Positions 10,621 to 29,060 of a stretch of 64,000 bases of DNA are shown here, in pieces. How positions within the stretch are numbered: the first letter of the stretch is position 1; the number at the start of each line of letters is the position of its first letter. The notes below the pieces were generated by a model. The model searched no databases. It was not told the origin of the DNA and worked only from the letters and a program-made list of their open reading frames with translations. The position numbers and the translations under genes were made by a program. This DNA is from Polytrichum commune (lineage: Eukaryota > Streptophyta > Polytrichopsida > Polytrichales > Polytrichaceae), in assembly GCA_950295325.1 (NCBI GenBank), contig OX485809.1, positions 23,870,001 to 23,934,000 of the forward strand, in the 5' to 3' direction.

Positions 10621-13600
10621 TGTTATGTCGTTGTTTGTTGAAGCGAAGTTCACATGCGTCGCAATGGTATTAGTTGTTTAGGTTGACTCAATTTTATGTT
10701 GCATTTGTCATTTCTTTAGTGACCTAATTTTACTCTTTGTTATCATTCGCTTCAACAAATGTGAGCTTTCAATAAGTTGTTGTTGTGATTCATCTGCAAA
10801 TGTTGGGTCTCAACGTCTTCGTTGTGGGAACCTCAGACGAGTCTCAGCAGTGGGTTGATATTGCACATGTGTCCAATTCTTTGGAAAATAATGATTTATT
10901 GCCAAATAGATACTTTGTGAATAAGGAAAAATATAGTAGAAAGTCTGTTGGGTCATCTACACCTTTGTCATCAAGAAAGAAATCCACGTCAAAATATGAG
11001 CGGGATTTGTCTTACACTTTGCCGGGTCAAACAAAAAAATCTCGTCGTGAGAACATGGATTTATCATCGGAAAAGGAAAAGGAAGAGGACAATATGGAGT
11101 ACGATAAGGATCATGAGGAGTAATGTACGCCGCATGTGAATCTATCTTAAAGTGTCCGTGGATCGTCCGCGTCGTCGATCCAGCCCGTTGATATGCAGCC
11201 ATTGAGCACGTCACCACCACTTACAACAGAGAAGAATCGGAAGAGGGCCATAGATGACCGGGACGACATACAAGCTCGAATTGAGATCTTGAGAGAAGAG
11301 AGACTACATAACCGGGCATAGAGCCTTGCAATGTATGCCCAAACCAACAAGCGAATGGATGAACTTCAACAACTCATAATGGTAACCTCTGTGAAGTCGG
11401 ACAGCTATCATGATGCCATCATGAACCAGTTAAAAGGTATATTTTCACTTGTTTCTTTGTTTCCAAGTCCAACCTCCAACCCATTGATGATCCAAGGTCA
11501 GACCTCAAAATCTATGCATAGTGGGGATTCAAGTTTGGCCGAATCTGGCCGCGCTCCTCTTCCTCCGGTGGTTCCAGCTCCAGCTTCTGCTCCTTATGTC
11601 ATGGGACTTCCTTCTCCAATTCTTCATCCCGTGGTTGCACCTACGCCTATGGATACAATTGTGGTGCCTCTTCTATTCTTCCTTCGGAGAGCTTCATCGA
11701 GACTCATGCCTCACCAACCATTGTTGAAGTCCATGCGGTTGATGGGGCAATATTTGGTGCTCAGTCCGCAATGACAGCAACTCCACCCGATGAGGACATC
11801 CGTCTAATGAATGTAGAGCCCGTTGAATTAGTCACGCACAATTCTCCTTCACCCGGCATACACAGCTCTACATGTTGTACTATATGATATCTCGGTCTCA
11901 TTGCATAGATTCTAAAACCAGCTCAACCTAATTTGTATCATAGCTTGAACATAGTTGTAGATTCCGGTAGGCAAGATACATTTTGTGTTGAAACAAAACC
12001 TCAAGTGGATCAAACCATAGAGTTTTCAATTTTCAAAATCAATTTTGTATTTTAATTCTCAATACTTAATGGCCAAATGTATGATGTTCTCACAAATGTC
12101 TTCATATTTTTTTCAATTTGCAGGCCATGTCAATGACTTGAATGATCTTAGTACATCTTTCCCTTCTCCGGCTCCCAATATTCTTCTTGCACCACCATCC
12201 ACTAGTATAAATGTGCCGATTGTACCTTCTATTCTAAACGATGACACGTCAATTCAAGATGTCAGTCTTCTAGAAGTGACGATTCCTCATCCGTCAACCC
12301 TTTTGAAGAAAGGGACAAAAGTGCATGATATGCCCTCGCAACTGCAGGTATGAATGGGAGTTGTTAGACTCTCTGCAAGCTTAGGATAGGTCCTCACTTA
12401 TATAGTTGGCGTGATATCGTTTTCCATCATGTATAAATTTGTAATTCATGTAATATTCAAACTCAGTGCATTATGATTTCAAAAATTATGTTGTTGATTA
12501 GGTTGGCTCAATCTAATATTATGGATATTTTCTATTTGTGTATAGTCAATACTTGATGTGTGATTATTCTTTGATATTTGTTTGAATTTGATGTAAATGT
12601 ATTATTTTTCCAAAATTTTCTTCCATCGACCTTGGTTCCCCATAGGGCTATTCTTCCATGTGTAGCATCGGATGATTCCTTCTTAGAGTATGGTCAAAAT
12701 GCAATTCTCAGTACCGGTAACTTTCTTTGCTCCGAAACAACTGTCAATTCTACAATGGATTTTTCTACCAAGCCCGTGGAAGATGGTGTGGTGGATAGTC
12801 CACCAAATGGGGCTCATCGTTTGCGTAAATCCTGTTCTCCTTCGCCTCTCCGGTCTAGGGATCCCACTACCTCCCGTATGTCACCTTCTACTTCTAAGAG
12901 AGTACCGCAGAGAAGTTGTACGAGGATTTTGGAAAGTTGATTTGTGTGGCGGGGATGGGATCTACCGTGCCCGAAGCGTCACATGAAGAGATAGTCCAAG
13001 TCCCTTCTCAAGCACCGGCACTTCCACGTCCACATGTCCAATTCTTAGGTGTACGGAAGACAAAGACCCACGAAGGCAGACCATTGACCCGATGCGATCC
13101 TCTATGTCTTGATGCATGAGACCGAAAGTTCATACAAATGCAGAAGCCACAACAGCTACGCCAGTACAAGAAAGTTGATAATGGCTACAGTAGAGGGCCA
13201 GAGATTATGAAGGCAATGGAGATGCTCAAGAGTAAATCACACATGTAGTTTTTGTTCACATTATAGATTCTAAGTATATTCTCATAGATAATAGCATTTT
13301 GCAGATACTATATAGGACACAATGCTGCCATGAATCGTACTCATGGCAACTATAACACACCCGTCATGGTATTATGTAAGCTTTTGAACTAATCGATGTA
13401 GATTATAAATAAAATTTGGTCATTGTGATCTTTCCAGTTGATATTTCTTGATCAAATGTTATGTTTTTACTTGACCTCTACAACTTTCCAGTGGTTTTCA
13501 CATCATTCTTGGATTAATAATTTGTTTTACAAACTCCCAATTCATTGGAAACCTCTCATTTTAATGAATATTGGGTTCTTAGGTCCAAAGTCTAAAGAAT

Positions 13601-13899
13601 ATGCTTTAAAGTTTCATTTGCAAGTTTGTCTAATTGCAATGGACCAACATGGTTGAAATTATTCTTTTGAACTTTGCAATATATGAATTGAATATTCTAA
13701 ACTCTATGATTTTCCATGTGCCGGCCAATCTTTTTGTTAATGGTTCAACAAAGGTACAAAGTTATTTTTCATTTTGTTTTAAAAGTAGTCCTAGAAAGGT
13801 CTTATGATGAAACTCCATATAATCGGGTCTTCATGTCTATAGAGATTTTTTTTTTGTACATGTAGGCTTTGATCAAGGTGATCTTTGTTATGATTTGGA

Positions 13900-14290
13900 T
13901 GATGAACAATATTATGTTAAATATTGTATTTACTAGTGTCATATGGTATTTTATGTCACTATGGTAAAAAAATTTATGACACTTATGACTAAGTTTTCAA
14001 GCATTGTCATTCCATCTTACTCTTAGTTCATCCACTTTTACTTTGATATATTTTGCATCTTAATATTTTTATAATGAAACATTGTCATGGATGAAAATTA
14101 TTTAGTAAATGACAATAATTACAATATTGTAAATCTTTTAATGTCCAAATTTTTTATACAAGAAATAGCAATTATATTCATATGGGCGATTTACAATTGA
14201 TATTGAGCAAGACAAATAGAATTGGTGACACTAAATATGATATTTAGTGTAGTGACTTTGCTATCACTTAGAACAAAGCATACATTTCCT
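13900..14290 (+). repeat. Dispersed repeat, copy 1 (copy 2 inverted at 27,860-28,190)
   Basis: The segment containing 'tcatatggtattttatg' and 'ctatggtaa' (about 13,930) and 'attgtcatggatga' (about 14,080) is matched in reverse orientation at 27,860-28,190. The order of matching blocks is conserved, with many small differences. No coding capacity is visible. The ends cannot be placed exactly by eye. Confidence 0.5.
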
Positions 14291-14879
14291 TGAAAATTTT
14301 TAATTATCTCAACACTAATGTTATTTATATGAATTCCTAATCTATTATGAATTCTCTACGTCATGGAGCACATCTTAAAATCTTATTCATATTGGTGATA
14401 ACCTCTTGTTGTTAATTGTGGGTATCTTGTGAGTCAAGTATTGGTATGATGTGTTGTGCTTGGCAAAAATAGGAGAGGGCACTTCAATTTCTTGTTGTAG
14501 TCTAGGGTTCAAATCAAAATCATGTATATGATATCTTGCCAACATGTAAAACCTTGTTTCTATGTAAATGGCAACTTAGGTTACAAGGTGCAAGATGGGT
14601 TCTATCAACTATGGGGAGTAAATCCCTATATATGGAGTTTATCCCTATGTCTAGAGCTTGTCCAACCACAAGGAAGATAGTGGCTAAATGTTTTGATGTT
14701 GTGTTAGTGAACACAATTGGAGATAGGTAGTCATTTGCTTGAGCTAAAGGACAAGGCCATGGTCCATCTTACATTGTACAATACATCTTTGGTTTGACTT
14801 GGAACCCCAATGTTTTCAAAAGGTCATTTCACCTCTAAATTTTTTCATTTGAGTTCATGTAGAGTAATATCATGGAAAA

Positions 14880-14900
14880 TTATTATTATTATTATTATTA
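14880..14900. repeat. (ATT)n microsatellite
   Basis: About seven uninterrupted ATT units lie in AT-rich spacer. Confidence 0.85.
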
Positions 14901-15681
14901 TGTAAATGATTTTTCAAAATGAACATGTAGGGGACAATGTTCACTGCCCCCTTTCATGGTACACGTCACTACTCCAGTAAAAAAAATATAAAATGATCTC
15001 AATATTATATTGATATTTGAATTAATACATATTTGACAATACACATCTTATCTAGGATATCTTTGCATTCTTTGATATCTTTGCATTCATGTCATGTACA
15101 TTCAACATTCAACAAGTGGATATACTCAATGTTGTATACTTTTTAAATCCAATCACTCAACATATTCATATGTTAAATGGTGAAAGAATGAGAATTGTTT
15201 ACTCCCTTATTAAGTTCTAGAATAGATAGACCAATATTATTTGGTTTTTATTTTTTACTTACCTAAATCATGTAAGGAAATGTCAAATCGACCACACATT
15301 GATTGAAAGAACCAAAGTCAATACGTAAGGCGATGACTAGGCTTTGACTTATCATTCAAGTTGGTTAAGTTTATTTATTCTAACGCAAAACTAACACTTT
15401 GCCCTTCTTCCTGTGAACATAAAGAATCAAATTCTAACAGGTCATGTGACCGCGTGATGCGTCTCTGTGGTCGTTTTTACAATTCCTCCCATCACGTATC
15501 GTCGTCAATGTTCGGGCGGAGCATTGCGGAGCAAGCATCGCGGAGCCCTTAAGTGAAATTAAGATAATGAAAGAAGAGGAAGAAGAGGAAGAAGAGCGTT
15601 GAGCAGCCTCCCCTGGCTTGCATTCGGAGCCTTGAAGGGCTTTTGCGGTAAGTTGATGGCGATGAAGTCTGCAATTGTGGC

Positions 15682-18600
15682 ATGATGAGCAGGGAAATTG
15701 AGGAGCCTACGAAGGCTAGAGTGGCTGGGGTCAGCGCCATGGATACCAAAACACGCTCCCTGCTCCTCGTAAACTTGGCAGCCGTTCTGGAGCGAGCGGA
15801 TGAAGCCCTCCTGCCGGCCGTCTACGATCAGGTGAAGAGTCATATCAGAGGCTCTGAATTGCTGGAATGCTCATAATCATCCAACTTAACGTTATGACAT
15901 ATCATGGGTTTGTGGGTATGTGAAATTAGCAACCTTCTAGGTGACTTCGCTTTCGTCCGGAAGGTGGCATATACTGTAGGTCGAACAGAGAAAAAAAAAA
16001 ATTTACTAGGTTAGAATACAAGGTGGAATTGAACCCGAATCGCTTGACCGAAGAACACCGAGGGCGATCATGTCAAAGACGTCGCCAATATGCTGAGAGG
16101 AGAAGATTGAACATTCTTGCAGGACATGGCTAATCACTATAAGTGCGCCTGCATCCTTGCAGTCAACGCAGTCACTTAATTCAACCTGGATAGGTATTTC
16201 GGATGCTTTGTCCAGTAATCTCTAAAATTACACAAAAGCCACCCTGAACATATTATAGAGTTGGCTTTGTTTTAGTTGGGTTTACGCACCAGGCGCTATG
16301 GCATCAAATCCTGATGGTTTTGTTCCTTCCAGATGTCCAGGGGGTAATCATGCTGTCTGATAAATTGCAGGTGGGCAAGGCATTTGGAGTGACACCAGCC
16401 GCACTAGGCACATTAACATTTATACGTTCACTAGTTCAAGCGCTCGCATCTCCTCTGGCAGCTTACTTAGTTATTAATCATAATCGTATTGTCATCATCT
16501 CAATCGGTGCAGCAGCATGGGGTGTTGCAACTGCCGCTGTTGGAATGTGCACTGCCTACTGGCAGGTACGCTTTCTTCTGGCTCAAAAGCCCTAATCAAT
16601 TGTTCAAATGATTATGACTGCTACCCTATTCCTGAGTGGACACTTCCTTTGCTAAAGTTTTGCCTACATTACCTAGGACTTAATTGCTGGGGACAATCTT
16701 AACGTAGGAATGTGGTCAATCTGCTTGGGCTCCCTTCCCTCCAATATCTACCCAACACGGAGAGGCGATTGCACCATTTTCTACCAACTCATCACATGTT
16801 ACTAGGGTTCAACACATGTCTCTGAGAAAGTTGCAAGGTTTGTACAAAAGTTTTGGGTGTAGGATAAACTGTCATTCTTAGATGCCTGACAATCCATGGC
16901 ACATTTTACTTGGGTTATAAACACGTGTCTGAACAAATTGCAAGGGTTGGACAGATGTTGTGGGTGTAGGATAAACTGGCATTCTCAAATTCCTGACAAG
17001 CCATAGCTCATGTTACTAGGGTTCAGAAAGTGTTTCTAAACAAATTGCAAGGTTTGTACAGAAGTCATGAGTGTAGGGTAAACTGACATTCTTAATACCT
17101 GACAATCCATGAAACTTGCCTTTGCTAGCATCTAGTTCTAGTGGGTGTAGTTCTTTGCACATACCATCACTCTGAATTACAGGTTTCACGCCCTGCTCGT
17201 TACTGTACCAGCATGAGATTAGACTGTTTTTCTGTTTCATAGCACACTGCCACCCAACATGCAAGTATATAGTTTGCCTTTTTTGTACTCATTCATCTGC
17301 AAAATGGGAATGAACAGGTGGCCATCGTCAAAGCATTCAATGGTATTGGTCTAGCATTGGTGGTGCCTGCAATACAATCTCTCGTGGCTGACTTACACAA
17401 AGAAAAGGAACGAGGTCTGGGATTCGGATGGCTACATGGAGCCGGTCAATTTGGGACATTGATTGGTGGCATTTTCGGTACCTTGATGGCAGGGCGTGCC
17501 ATTGGGGTTCTGGCTGGCTGGCGCTTTGCATTCTTTGCAATGGCGTTTGTAAGCTTGCTCTTAGCAGCTGCAATTTTTTTCTTTGCTGAAGACTTGAAAC
17601 CGCCTCCTCCCATACAGTTAGTCAGGTGAGTAAAAGGTTCATGTAGCACAGCAGTCATCATACCAACTGTTCTTAATGTTGTTGCAAGAGTAGTGTCTAT
17701 TGCTACTCTTGTCACTCACACCCTTGTCTTTGTAATTTTTAAGAAATCTCCAACCTCACACAAAACTGTTGGTTATCCGGTCCCTTAATCTGTCTCCATG
17801 TGGTTGTGCAGCAAGGAGCCCCTAATCCAACAAGACCACAAGTCAGGCCCAGCTCCCCAGGATGGGCAAGAGCTGAGAAAGTTGTGGAAAGGAACCTGCA
17901 AAGTTTTGAAGGTGAGCCTGTCATTTATATGCATAATAGTGTGTTTCTGTTGAGATCCCTGGGTTCTTGTTATCCTCATATTTACGCCACAAACCTCTCC
18001 TGTATTTGGTAGGCATTGATTCAATGTTATACTTTAATACAATTGAATTAATGTGAAATCAGTGTTAATATATGAATTAAGAGGTTGCCAGCTTAAACTT
18101 GTGTTTCTATATTTTGTTGTTACAATCCCTAAAAGATGAGTTATGAGTTGAATCGACATTGAATGTATTGTGAGCTAAATTTTAATTAGCACTGGAAAGA
18201 TGTCAAAATCTGAAGGATGTGTTGGTATATAAATTTAGAGGTTGCAATTTTAATCTTGTGTTTCTGTACTTTATTGTTAGAAACCCAAAAATTGAGTTAT
18301 GAATCGAATGATTTATAAGCTAAATGTTAGGTTGAGTAGGCACTGAAAGATGATAAACTCAATATTAAGTGCAGTCACTTGCACTTGTGAAATGTAAAAC
18401 ACTTATTACCTACTTACCCTTGCTGCAGGTTCCAACTTTCCAAGTCATTGTCGGCCAGGGACTTGCAGGACAAATCCCTTGGCAAGCAATGTCCTTCACC
18501 ACTCTATGGCTTGAGCTCCTGGGATTTGGCCATGGTAAGGCTGCGTTCCTAGTGGGCCTTCTCTCAATTGGCAACATGGTGGGATCCATTTTCGGGGGCT

Positions 18601-19109
18601 GGATTGGCGACCTTGCCGCACGGAAGCTCCCGAATGCAGGACGGATCTTGTGCTCCCAATTTTCAACTTTTATTGGCATTCCTCTCTCAGCAATCCTACT
18701 GCTTGGTTTGCCGCAAAGCACGGCATATGCTTGGGCATATGGCTTGATCTTCTTCTTGATGGGCTTCTTGATGTCATGGAACTCACCAGCAACAAATTGG
18801 CCAATTTTCGCAGAGGTTGTCCCTACTCACCTTCACACAACAGTCTATGCAATCGACATGGCCATCGAGAAGTCGTTGGCAGCTGCAGGTGCACCATTAG
18901 TAGGAATACTGGCTCAAAAAATGTTTGATTACACTCCAGAGTCAGGTGGCTTCACCCCAGATTTGCACAACGCCAAGGCCATAGCACAGGGAATCTTTTG
19001 GCTCATTGCCTGCCCATTCCTGGTTTGTTTGTTGCTCATCAACTTCCTCTACTGCACATACCCAAGAGACAGGAACCGTGTGAAGGAGACAGATCCTTCT
19101 GAATTTTAA
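15682..19109 (+). CDS. Major facilitator superfamily transporter, plant UNE2-like type
   Basis: Five exons, 15682-15831, 16371-16565, 17318-17625, 17812-17911 and 18429-19109, all with GT-AG borders and matching phases, encode 477 residues. The start chosen is the first of two adjacent ATGs; a later in-frame ATG at residue 20 also fits. The N-terminus LLLVNLAAVLERADEALLPA is the opening of the plant MFS family that includes Arabidopsis At1g78130 (UNE2). The first helix pair, a GIGLALVVPAIQSLVAD helix, a long hydrophobic block with GTLIGGIFGTLMAG and AFFAMAFVSLLLAAAIFFF, a central hydrophilic loop (exon 4), and a second half with VGLLSIGNMVGSIFGGWIGD match a 12-helix fold. Such proteins move small solutes across membranes; substrate and membrane are unknown for this family member. 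The central loop PPPPIQ...SKEPLIQQD is typical for the family. It converges with MCM7 with about 1 kb between stops. Confidence 0.9.
16794..17112 (+). repeat. Three tandem copies of a ~106-bp repeat in transporter intron 2
   Basis: Copies begin near 16,794, 16,900 and 17,007, each with 'tactagggtt(c)' or a variant, 'caaattgcaaggtttgtaca', 'gtgtaggataaactg' and 'cctgacaa(t/g)ccat'. They are diverged by roughly 15-25%. They lie inside the intron 16566-17317. Confidence 0.8.
18062..18335 (+). repeat. Two tandem diverged copies in transporter intron 4
   Basis: Segments starting near 18,062 and 18,219 share 'atgaattaagaggttgc', 'cttgtgtttct(a/g)ta(t/c)ttt' and 'gagttatga(g/a)t(t/c)gaat' in the same order. 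They lie in the intron 17912-18428. Confidence 0.65.
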
Positions 19110-20122
19110 ATGGTGATTGGCATGTAACTTTCATTGCAGTGGCATCAAAGCCAATGCCAGTTTAAAAAGTGTGCTCATTTTGCAACTGGAAGCACTGGAG
19201 AGCTTGGTGTACAGGGCAGGCTTATATTCCTGAGCTCATTCTTCACTGAAGCTTCAGGAGTGGAGCTGGTGATGAAGCTTCAGGATCTGCCTCAAGGAAG
19301 AGAAGGGAGGCAACTCTGTCAATTAATGTAGCATAATATTTTTTCATTCATGCAGCAACAATTTATTCTGAATGTTATGACTAATTATTTATTGAATGTA
19401 AATGCTATCATCCTGTCTTCTGTTTTTGTCCTCGAGGGTTTACCATCCTATCTCGTGTTTATATCCTTGAAACGATCCTCAAGGGTTTGTCCGGGTGGAC
19501 TCTTTCAGGCTTTCATTCTCATCTCTTGCCTGCACAAATCTAAGCTGTTAAGGGTTGTTTAAGGCATATGTGAGTTGGAGAACATATCCCAGGACCAAAA
19601 ATTAATAAGTTACGAAATTTGTACTCTTCTGTTGATATCATCACCAACAGAGCAGCTCCAGATGTGCAGTAAGGACAGATTGGTTACTTTCTTCACACAG
19701 ATGGTTGTGAATCTGCAAACTAGTTATCCTCGCTATGGATCAGGAGATAACACACCATCCAGTACTGTTTCATATCATGAAAACAAGTTCAAAGTATCTT
19801 ATACTCCTTTCTATGTATGTTCCATTGGCGATAATTGGTCTGTCACAGTACCCATGATCGAGAGACTACTTATTCTAGATTACTGTAGCAACCATTTCAC
19901 CCTTGCTGGGTAGTTAGCAAACGGCTATGCAAATTGCAAGTATAGGACTACAAGACTCCGTGACTTCATGCATGATACCATTTGAACATGGTCTACTCAC
20001 ACATGGGCTGTCAACAGAAGGTGTTCAATCAAACACATTTGAGCATCACATGATTTGAACAATTGTTCTGTGTTAAAGAATGGGAGTACTCGTATTTTAC
20101 AATGTACAAAAAAACCTAAAAT
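19110..20122. other. Intergenic tail-to-tail spacer of the transporter and MCM7
   Basis: This stretch should hold both 3' untranslated regions. Short open frames occur (for example 19,575-19,913) but have no recognisable protein character. No RNA gene or repeat is evident. Confidence 0.55.
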
Positions 20123-26343
<6,221 letters not shown>

Positions 26344-26780
26344 TGCAACCTCCTAATCGGACGCTTGTCACTCTGCTTGTTCCAAGCCCCGCAGCCTCCC
26401 AAGCTTGGCGTAGCAAGAACAACAAGAACGACAAGAACCAAGGCGAGTGATGCTTGAAATTTAATGTCGAGTGACTATGACCTCATTCTACTCGGCTTTG
26501 CTGCACCGAGTTCCTAATCCGGCGCCTGTCACAGTGCTTGTTCCAAAACCCCGTAGAAAGCCCAGCTCGGGGGACGATGTGCCAAAAGAATCGCCGGAAA
26601 TCTTATTCTCTATTCAACATTGAGTAGATTTGAGCTTGGTCTACTAAGTTTTGCTCCAGTCGATGGAGACGACGGAGATTTTGCAATGTTTGCGCCAGTG
26701 TTTGCAACAGATTGCCGCAAGGAAAAGGGTGAGCCCGACGCTGGGCAAGAGCGAAGTGCTGCACAGAGGCGGGAGAGAGT

Positions 26781-26793
26781 GGGCGGGAAGCGC
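26781..26793 (+). promoter_or_regulatory. E2F-type site upstream of MCM7
   Basis: The sequence GGGCGGGAAGCGC contains GGCGGGAA, the reverse complement of the E2F consensus TTSSCGC core. It lies about 440 bp upstream of the MCM7 start codon. A second G-rich partial match (AGGCGGGAG) lies at about 26,767. Plant MCM genes are known E2F/DP targets at G1/S; the role here is inferred from sequence and position. Confidence 0.6.
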
Positions 26794-26807
26794 TCTCATT
26801 GGCCACC

Positions 26808-26960
26808 ATGCAGGTACCTGGCGGGTATGTAGTTATCGTTACACTGGTTTATACCAGTCCAGTACCCGGAATCCACATCACATCAGCCTTAGCCGGGTAC
26901 CTGCCCTGTGTTCGTTGTACCCGTGAAGCCAAGGATCTGTACAGCGGTACCCGGAGGCCA
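26808..26960. repeat. GGTACC-centred inverted-repeat cluster
   Basis: Within 150 bp there are five related words: CAGGTACCTGGCGGGTA, AGTACCCGG, AGCCGGGTACCTGCC, TGTACCCG and GCGGTACCCGG, in both orientations. They could fold into a branched hairpin. It may be a small inverted-repeat element next to the MCM7 promoter. No target duplication was found. Confidence 0.4.
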
Positions 26961-28585
26961 TATCAATATAGTCAATATCATCTTATTACTGAAAGGCCCT
27001 GGGGCGACAAGTTGGATGAGAAACGGATGACATCATCCAAAAAATGGGTGGTGTCATCCATTTAATGGAGGGGTGCTTCTATGTGGGGTGTCGGTTTATT
27101 CCAATTTTCTAATTTCTCACCAAATTTGGTGATTGATAAGATATCACAATTTTTGAAGGTGATCGGTAATGAAGTTCATCATCATTTAACTTCTGATATT
27201 TGATTTACACATGAATTTTTGTACATGTGTTGAAGAAGACGCGATTGTACATTGTTTACAAGTGACTTTTAATACATTTGAATAGTCTTTGGTTTTTTTT
27301 TTTATTAAACCTGACACTTACAATTACATTGCGTTTTATGTATGTATTTTTTTTGTTATTAAGATCCAAATACTTGAAAACGTCATGAGATACACGTTCC
27401 CACGAGTTCACTTTAGTTCACTATGAGGACTCCGATTATATAACATACAATCATCTTCTATCTCTTCTTTCCTTTTCATTTCTTTCATTTTCATTTGAAT
27501 AGTAACTAAATAATTGTTCGTGCATTGTAATAAACTCAAGAGAGTAATAACTCACATTAATATTACATCACACTTGCAAAATCTCATATAGGTGATTAAT
27601 TTGTACCTTGCCCTTCACAAAAGAGTACCACTATACCGCAAGGAGCCCTAGGAGTACCCCTCCAAAAAAAGGACTTGAAGAACAATATGGCCTTTAGTAC
27701 CCAAGGGTGTACCCAAGGTGACCGGCTGATCCGGTCACCGGAGCTCTATAACCGGCACATGTCCTTCTCTTGGCCGTTAGGACGGCCCATTCTTGCACAA
27801 CGTACAATGCGGGACACCCATCCATCCATGTCACCACTTTTAATTGTCTTGCTCAATACTATTTGTAAACCACGGTATAGTGTCACCGTCACTAAACATT
27901 ATTTGTCAGTCCTTGTAATTTTTTTGGTAGGGATTATGGATTTACAGTGTTGCAATTACTATCACATACCAACTAATTTTTCATCCAAATTATAATCATC
28001 CATGACAATATTTCCTCACAAACTGCTAACAAGAGAAGGTAGGGTTTTGGCCAACGGGTGAACTCAACCATCATCCATGACGGTTTTTGTTCACTTATTC
28101 ATAAGAAGTGTTGTCTGAAAAGTTACCATAGCAACATTAAATACCATATGATACTAAAAATCGTATTTAGTGTAGTTATAGATGAAATGGTGGAGTTTGA
28201 AAAAAGCATCGGTTGAAGTTCAAGACTTCATGATAATCACCAATCATTTTATATGAATTTAGCTAATACACTATGTTTTACACAAAGAAAAATCAAAAGA
28301 TGTCAACATGTAACATGTTGGACTTGGAAACACTAGGATATTGACCAATTATGTCCAAAAATCTTCTCGGACATTGATGAAAATTAAAACTATTTATAAT
28401 AAGATTAGAGACTTCACAATGTTTTGAAGCGTGCCACTATTGACAGATATCAGGTGTATACCTACTCTTTACATTTATCTAGAATGTTAGAAAGAACTTG
28501 TTATCTATGTATGTATGTTGGAAATATTTCATGTATTTAAGCACTAGTTCAATAGTTGTAAGAATACTAATAAATTTATGTGTGT
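26961..28585. other. Spacer with a dispersed repeat and no gene
   Basis: The stretch is AT-rich with poly-T runs near 27,292 and 27,345. The part 27,860-28,190 is the inverted second copy of the repeat at 13,900-14,290 (shared blocks around 'ccatatgata' and 'catccatgacaat'). A GC-rich patch at 27,640-27,830 contains CCGGCTGATCCGGTCACCGG but no convincing reading frame. Confidence 0.45.
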
Positions 28586-29060
28586 TGTCGTGTAAATAGC
28601 GATCGTGTGTCAATGCAACTTGAGTACCAACCATCACTAACAGAAGAAGAAGAAGAACTCCGGTCTCCGGAGGACACCACTAACAACTAACATTAAAACA
28701 TAGCAAAGGCACACATACACAACACACCTTCATAGAGAAGAAAGAGAGTCAGATCCTAGCAAGAGCTCTATTTCTCTCTTCATATGCACACAATGAGTCA
28801 AGTTATCTCTCACTCCATCACAGGAGAATCCAAGAGTGTAAGTAAGGGGAGAAGAACTGAAGATTTTATTGCATCAACATGCAATCTTCTTGCTCTCTCC
28901 ACACACTCACTCACAATGCTTGACTTGGCAAGAATGCCAAGCCAAGGAGGAGGCTCCTCACTTAGGAGCATCTCTCCAAATCCCAAGGTTCATCCATCCA
29001 ACTCTAAATGGATGAAACCCCCCGGATGCGGTGTGGACGCCAACACCGCATACCGTGACA
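28586..29060 (-). mobile_element. Solo LTR, minus orientation
   Basis: Read on the minus strand it begins TGTCACGGTATGCGG and ends CGCTATTTACACGACA, so it has TG...CA ends of an LTR. It matches 50,922-51,351 along its whole length, with about 50 extra bases near 28,640-28,690 (GAAGAAGAAGAAGAACTCC followed by CTCCGGAGGACACC). No internal coding region or second LTR is adjacent, so it looks like a solo LTR. A target duplication is not clear at this copy. Confidence 0.7.

Larger units (their letters stand above)
6814..13247 (+). pseudogene. Decayed gene with a 'DGQ-S'-like (possibly ParB-fold) block
   Basis: Successive frames read as one degraded protein: 6814-7495 (stop at 7309), 7496-7754, 7783-8010 then read-through past a stop to about 8252, an intron (GTGAGC at 8253 to CAG near 8372), 8373-9306 with a frameshift and a stop, remnants to about 9,630, then 10,785-11,390 and later exon-like pieces (12,113-12,346, 12,642-13,120, 13,121-13,247). 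The block YIVNGQPSLSASKMVV followed by IVWSNN and ISAYYN resembles plant proteins with a 'DGQHS.AAK' motif, reminiscent of ParB/Srx-type nucleotide-binding folds; here His is replaced by Pro. The first region is acidic (DKDDGDDFDNEGE). The end ends in Pro/Ser-rich and charged coiled-coil-like sequence. Joining the pieces is inference; the product has no assigned function and the copy is clearly non-functional. Confidence 0.55.
13248..15681. other. AT-rich spacer upstream of the transporter gene
   Basis: No gene is seen. It contains a dispersed repeat at about 13,900-14,290 listed separately, a short (ATT)n run at 14,880-14,900, and otherwise low-complexity AT-rich DNA. The last 200 bp before the transporter ATG (from about 15,450) become more GC-rich and include GA-rich sequence (15,568-15,600), consistent with a promoter and 5' untranslated region. 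Confidence 0.5.

Noticed and set aside
16018-16090. Possible tRNA on the minus strand because of a B-box-like GGGTTCAATTCC.
   Set aside because: The flanking bases do not form a five-base-pair T stem, and no acceptor stem or A box could be found.
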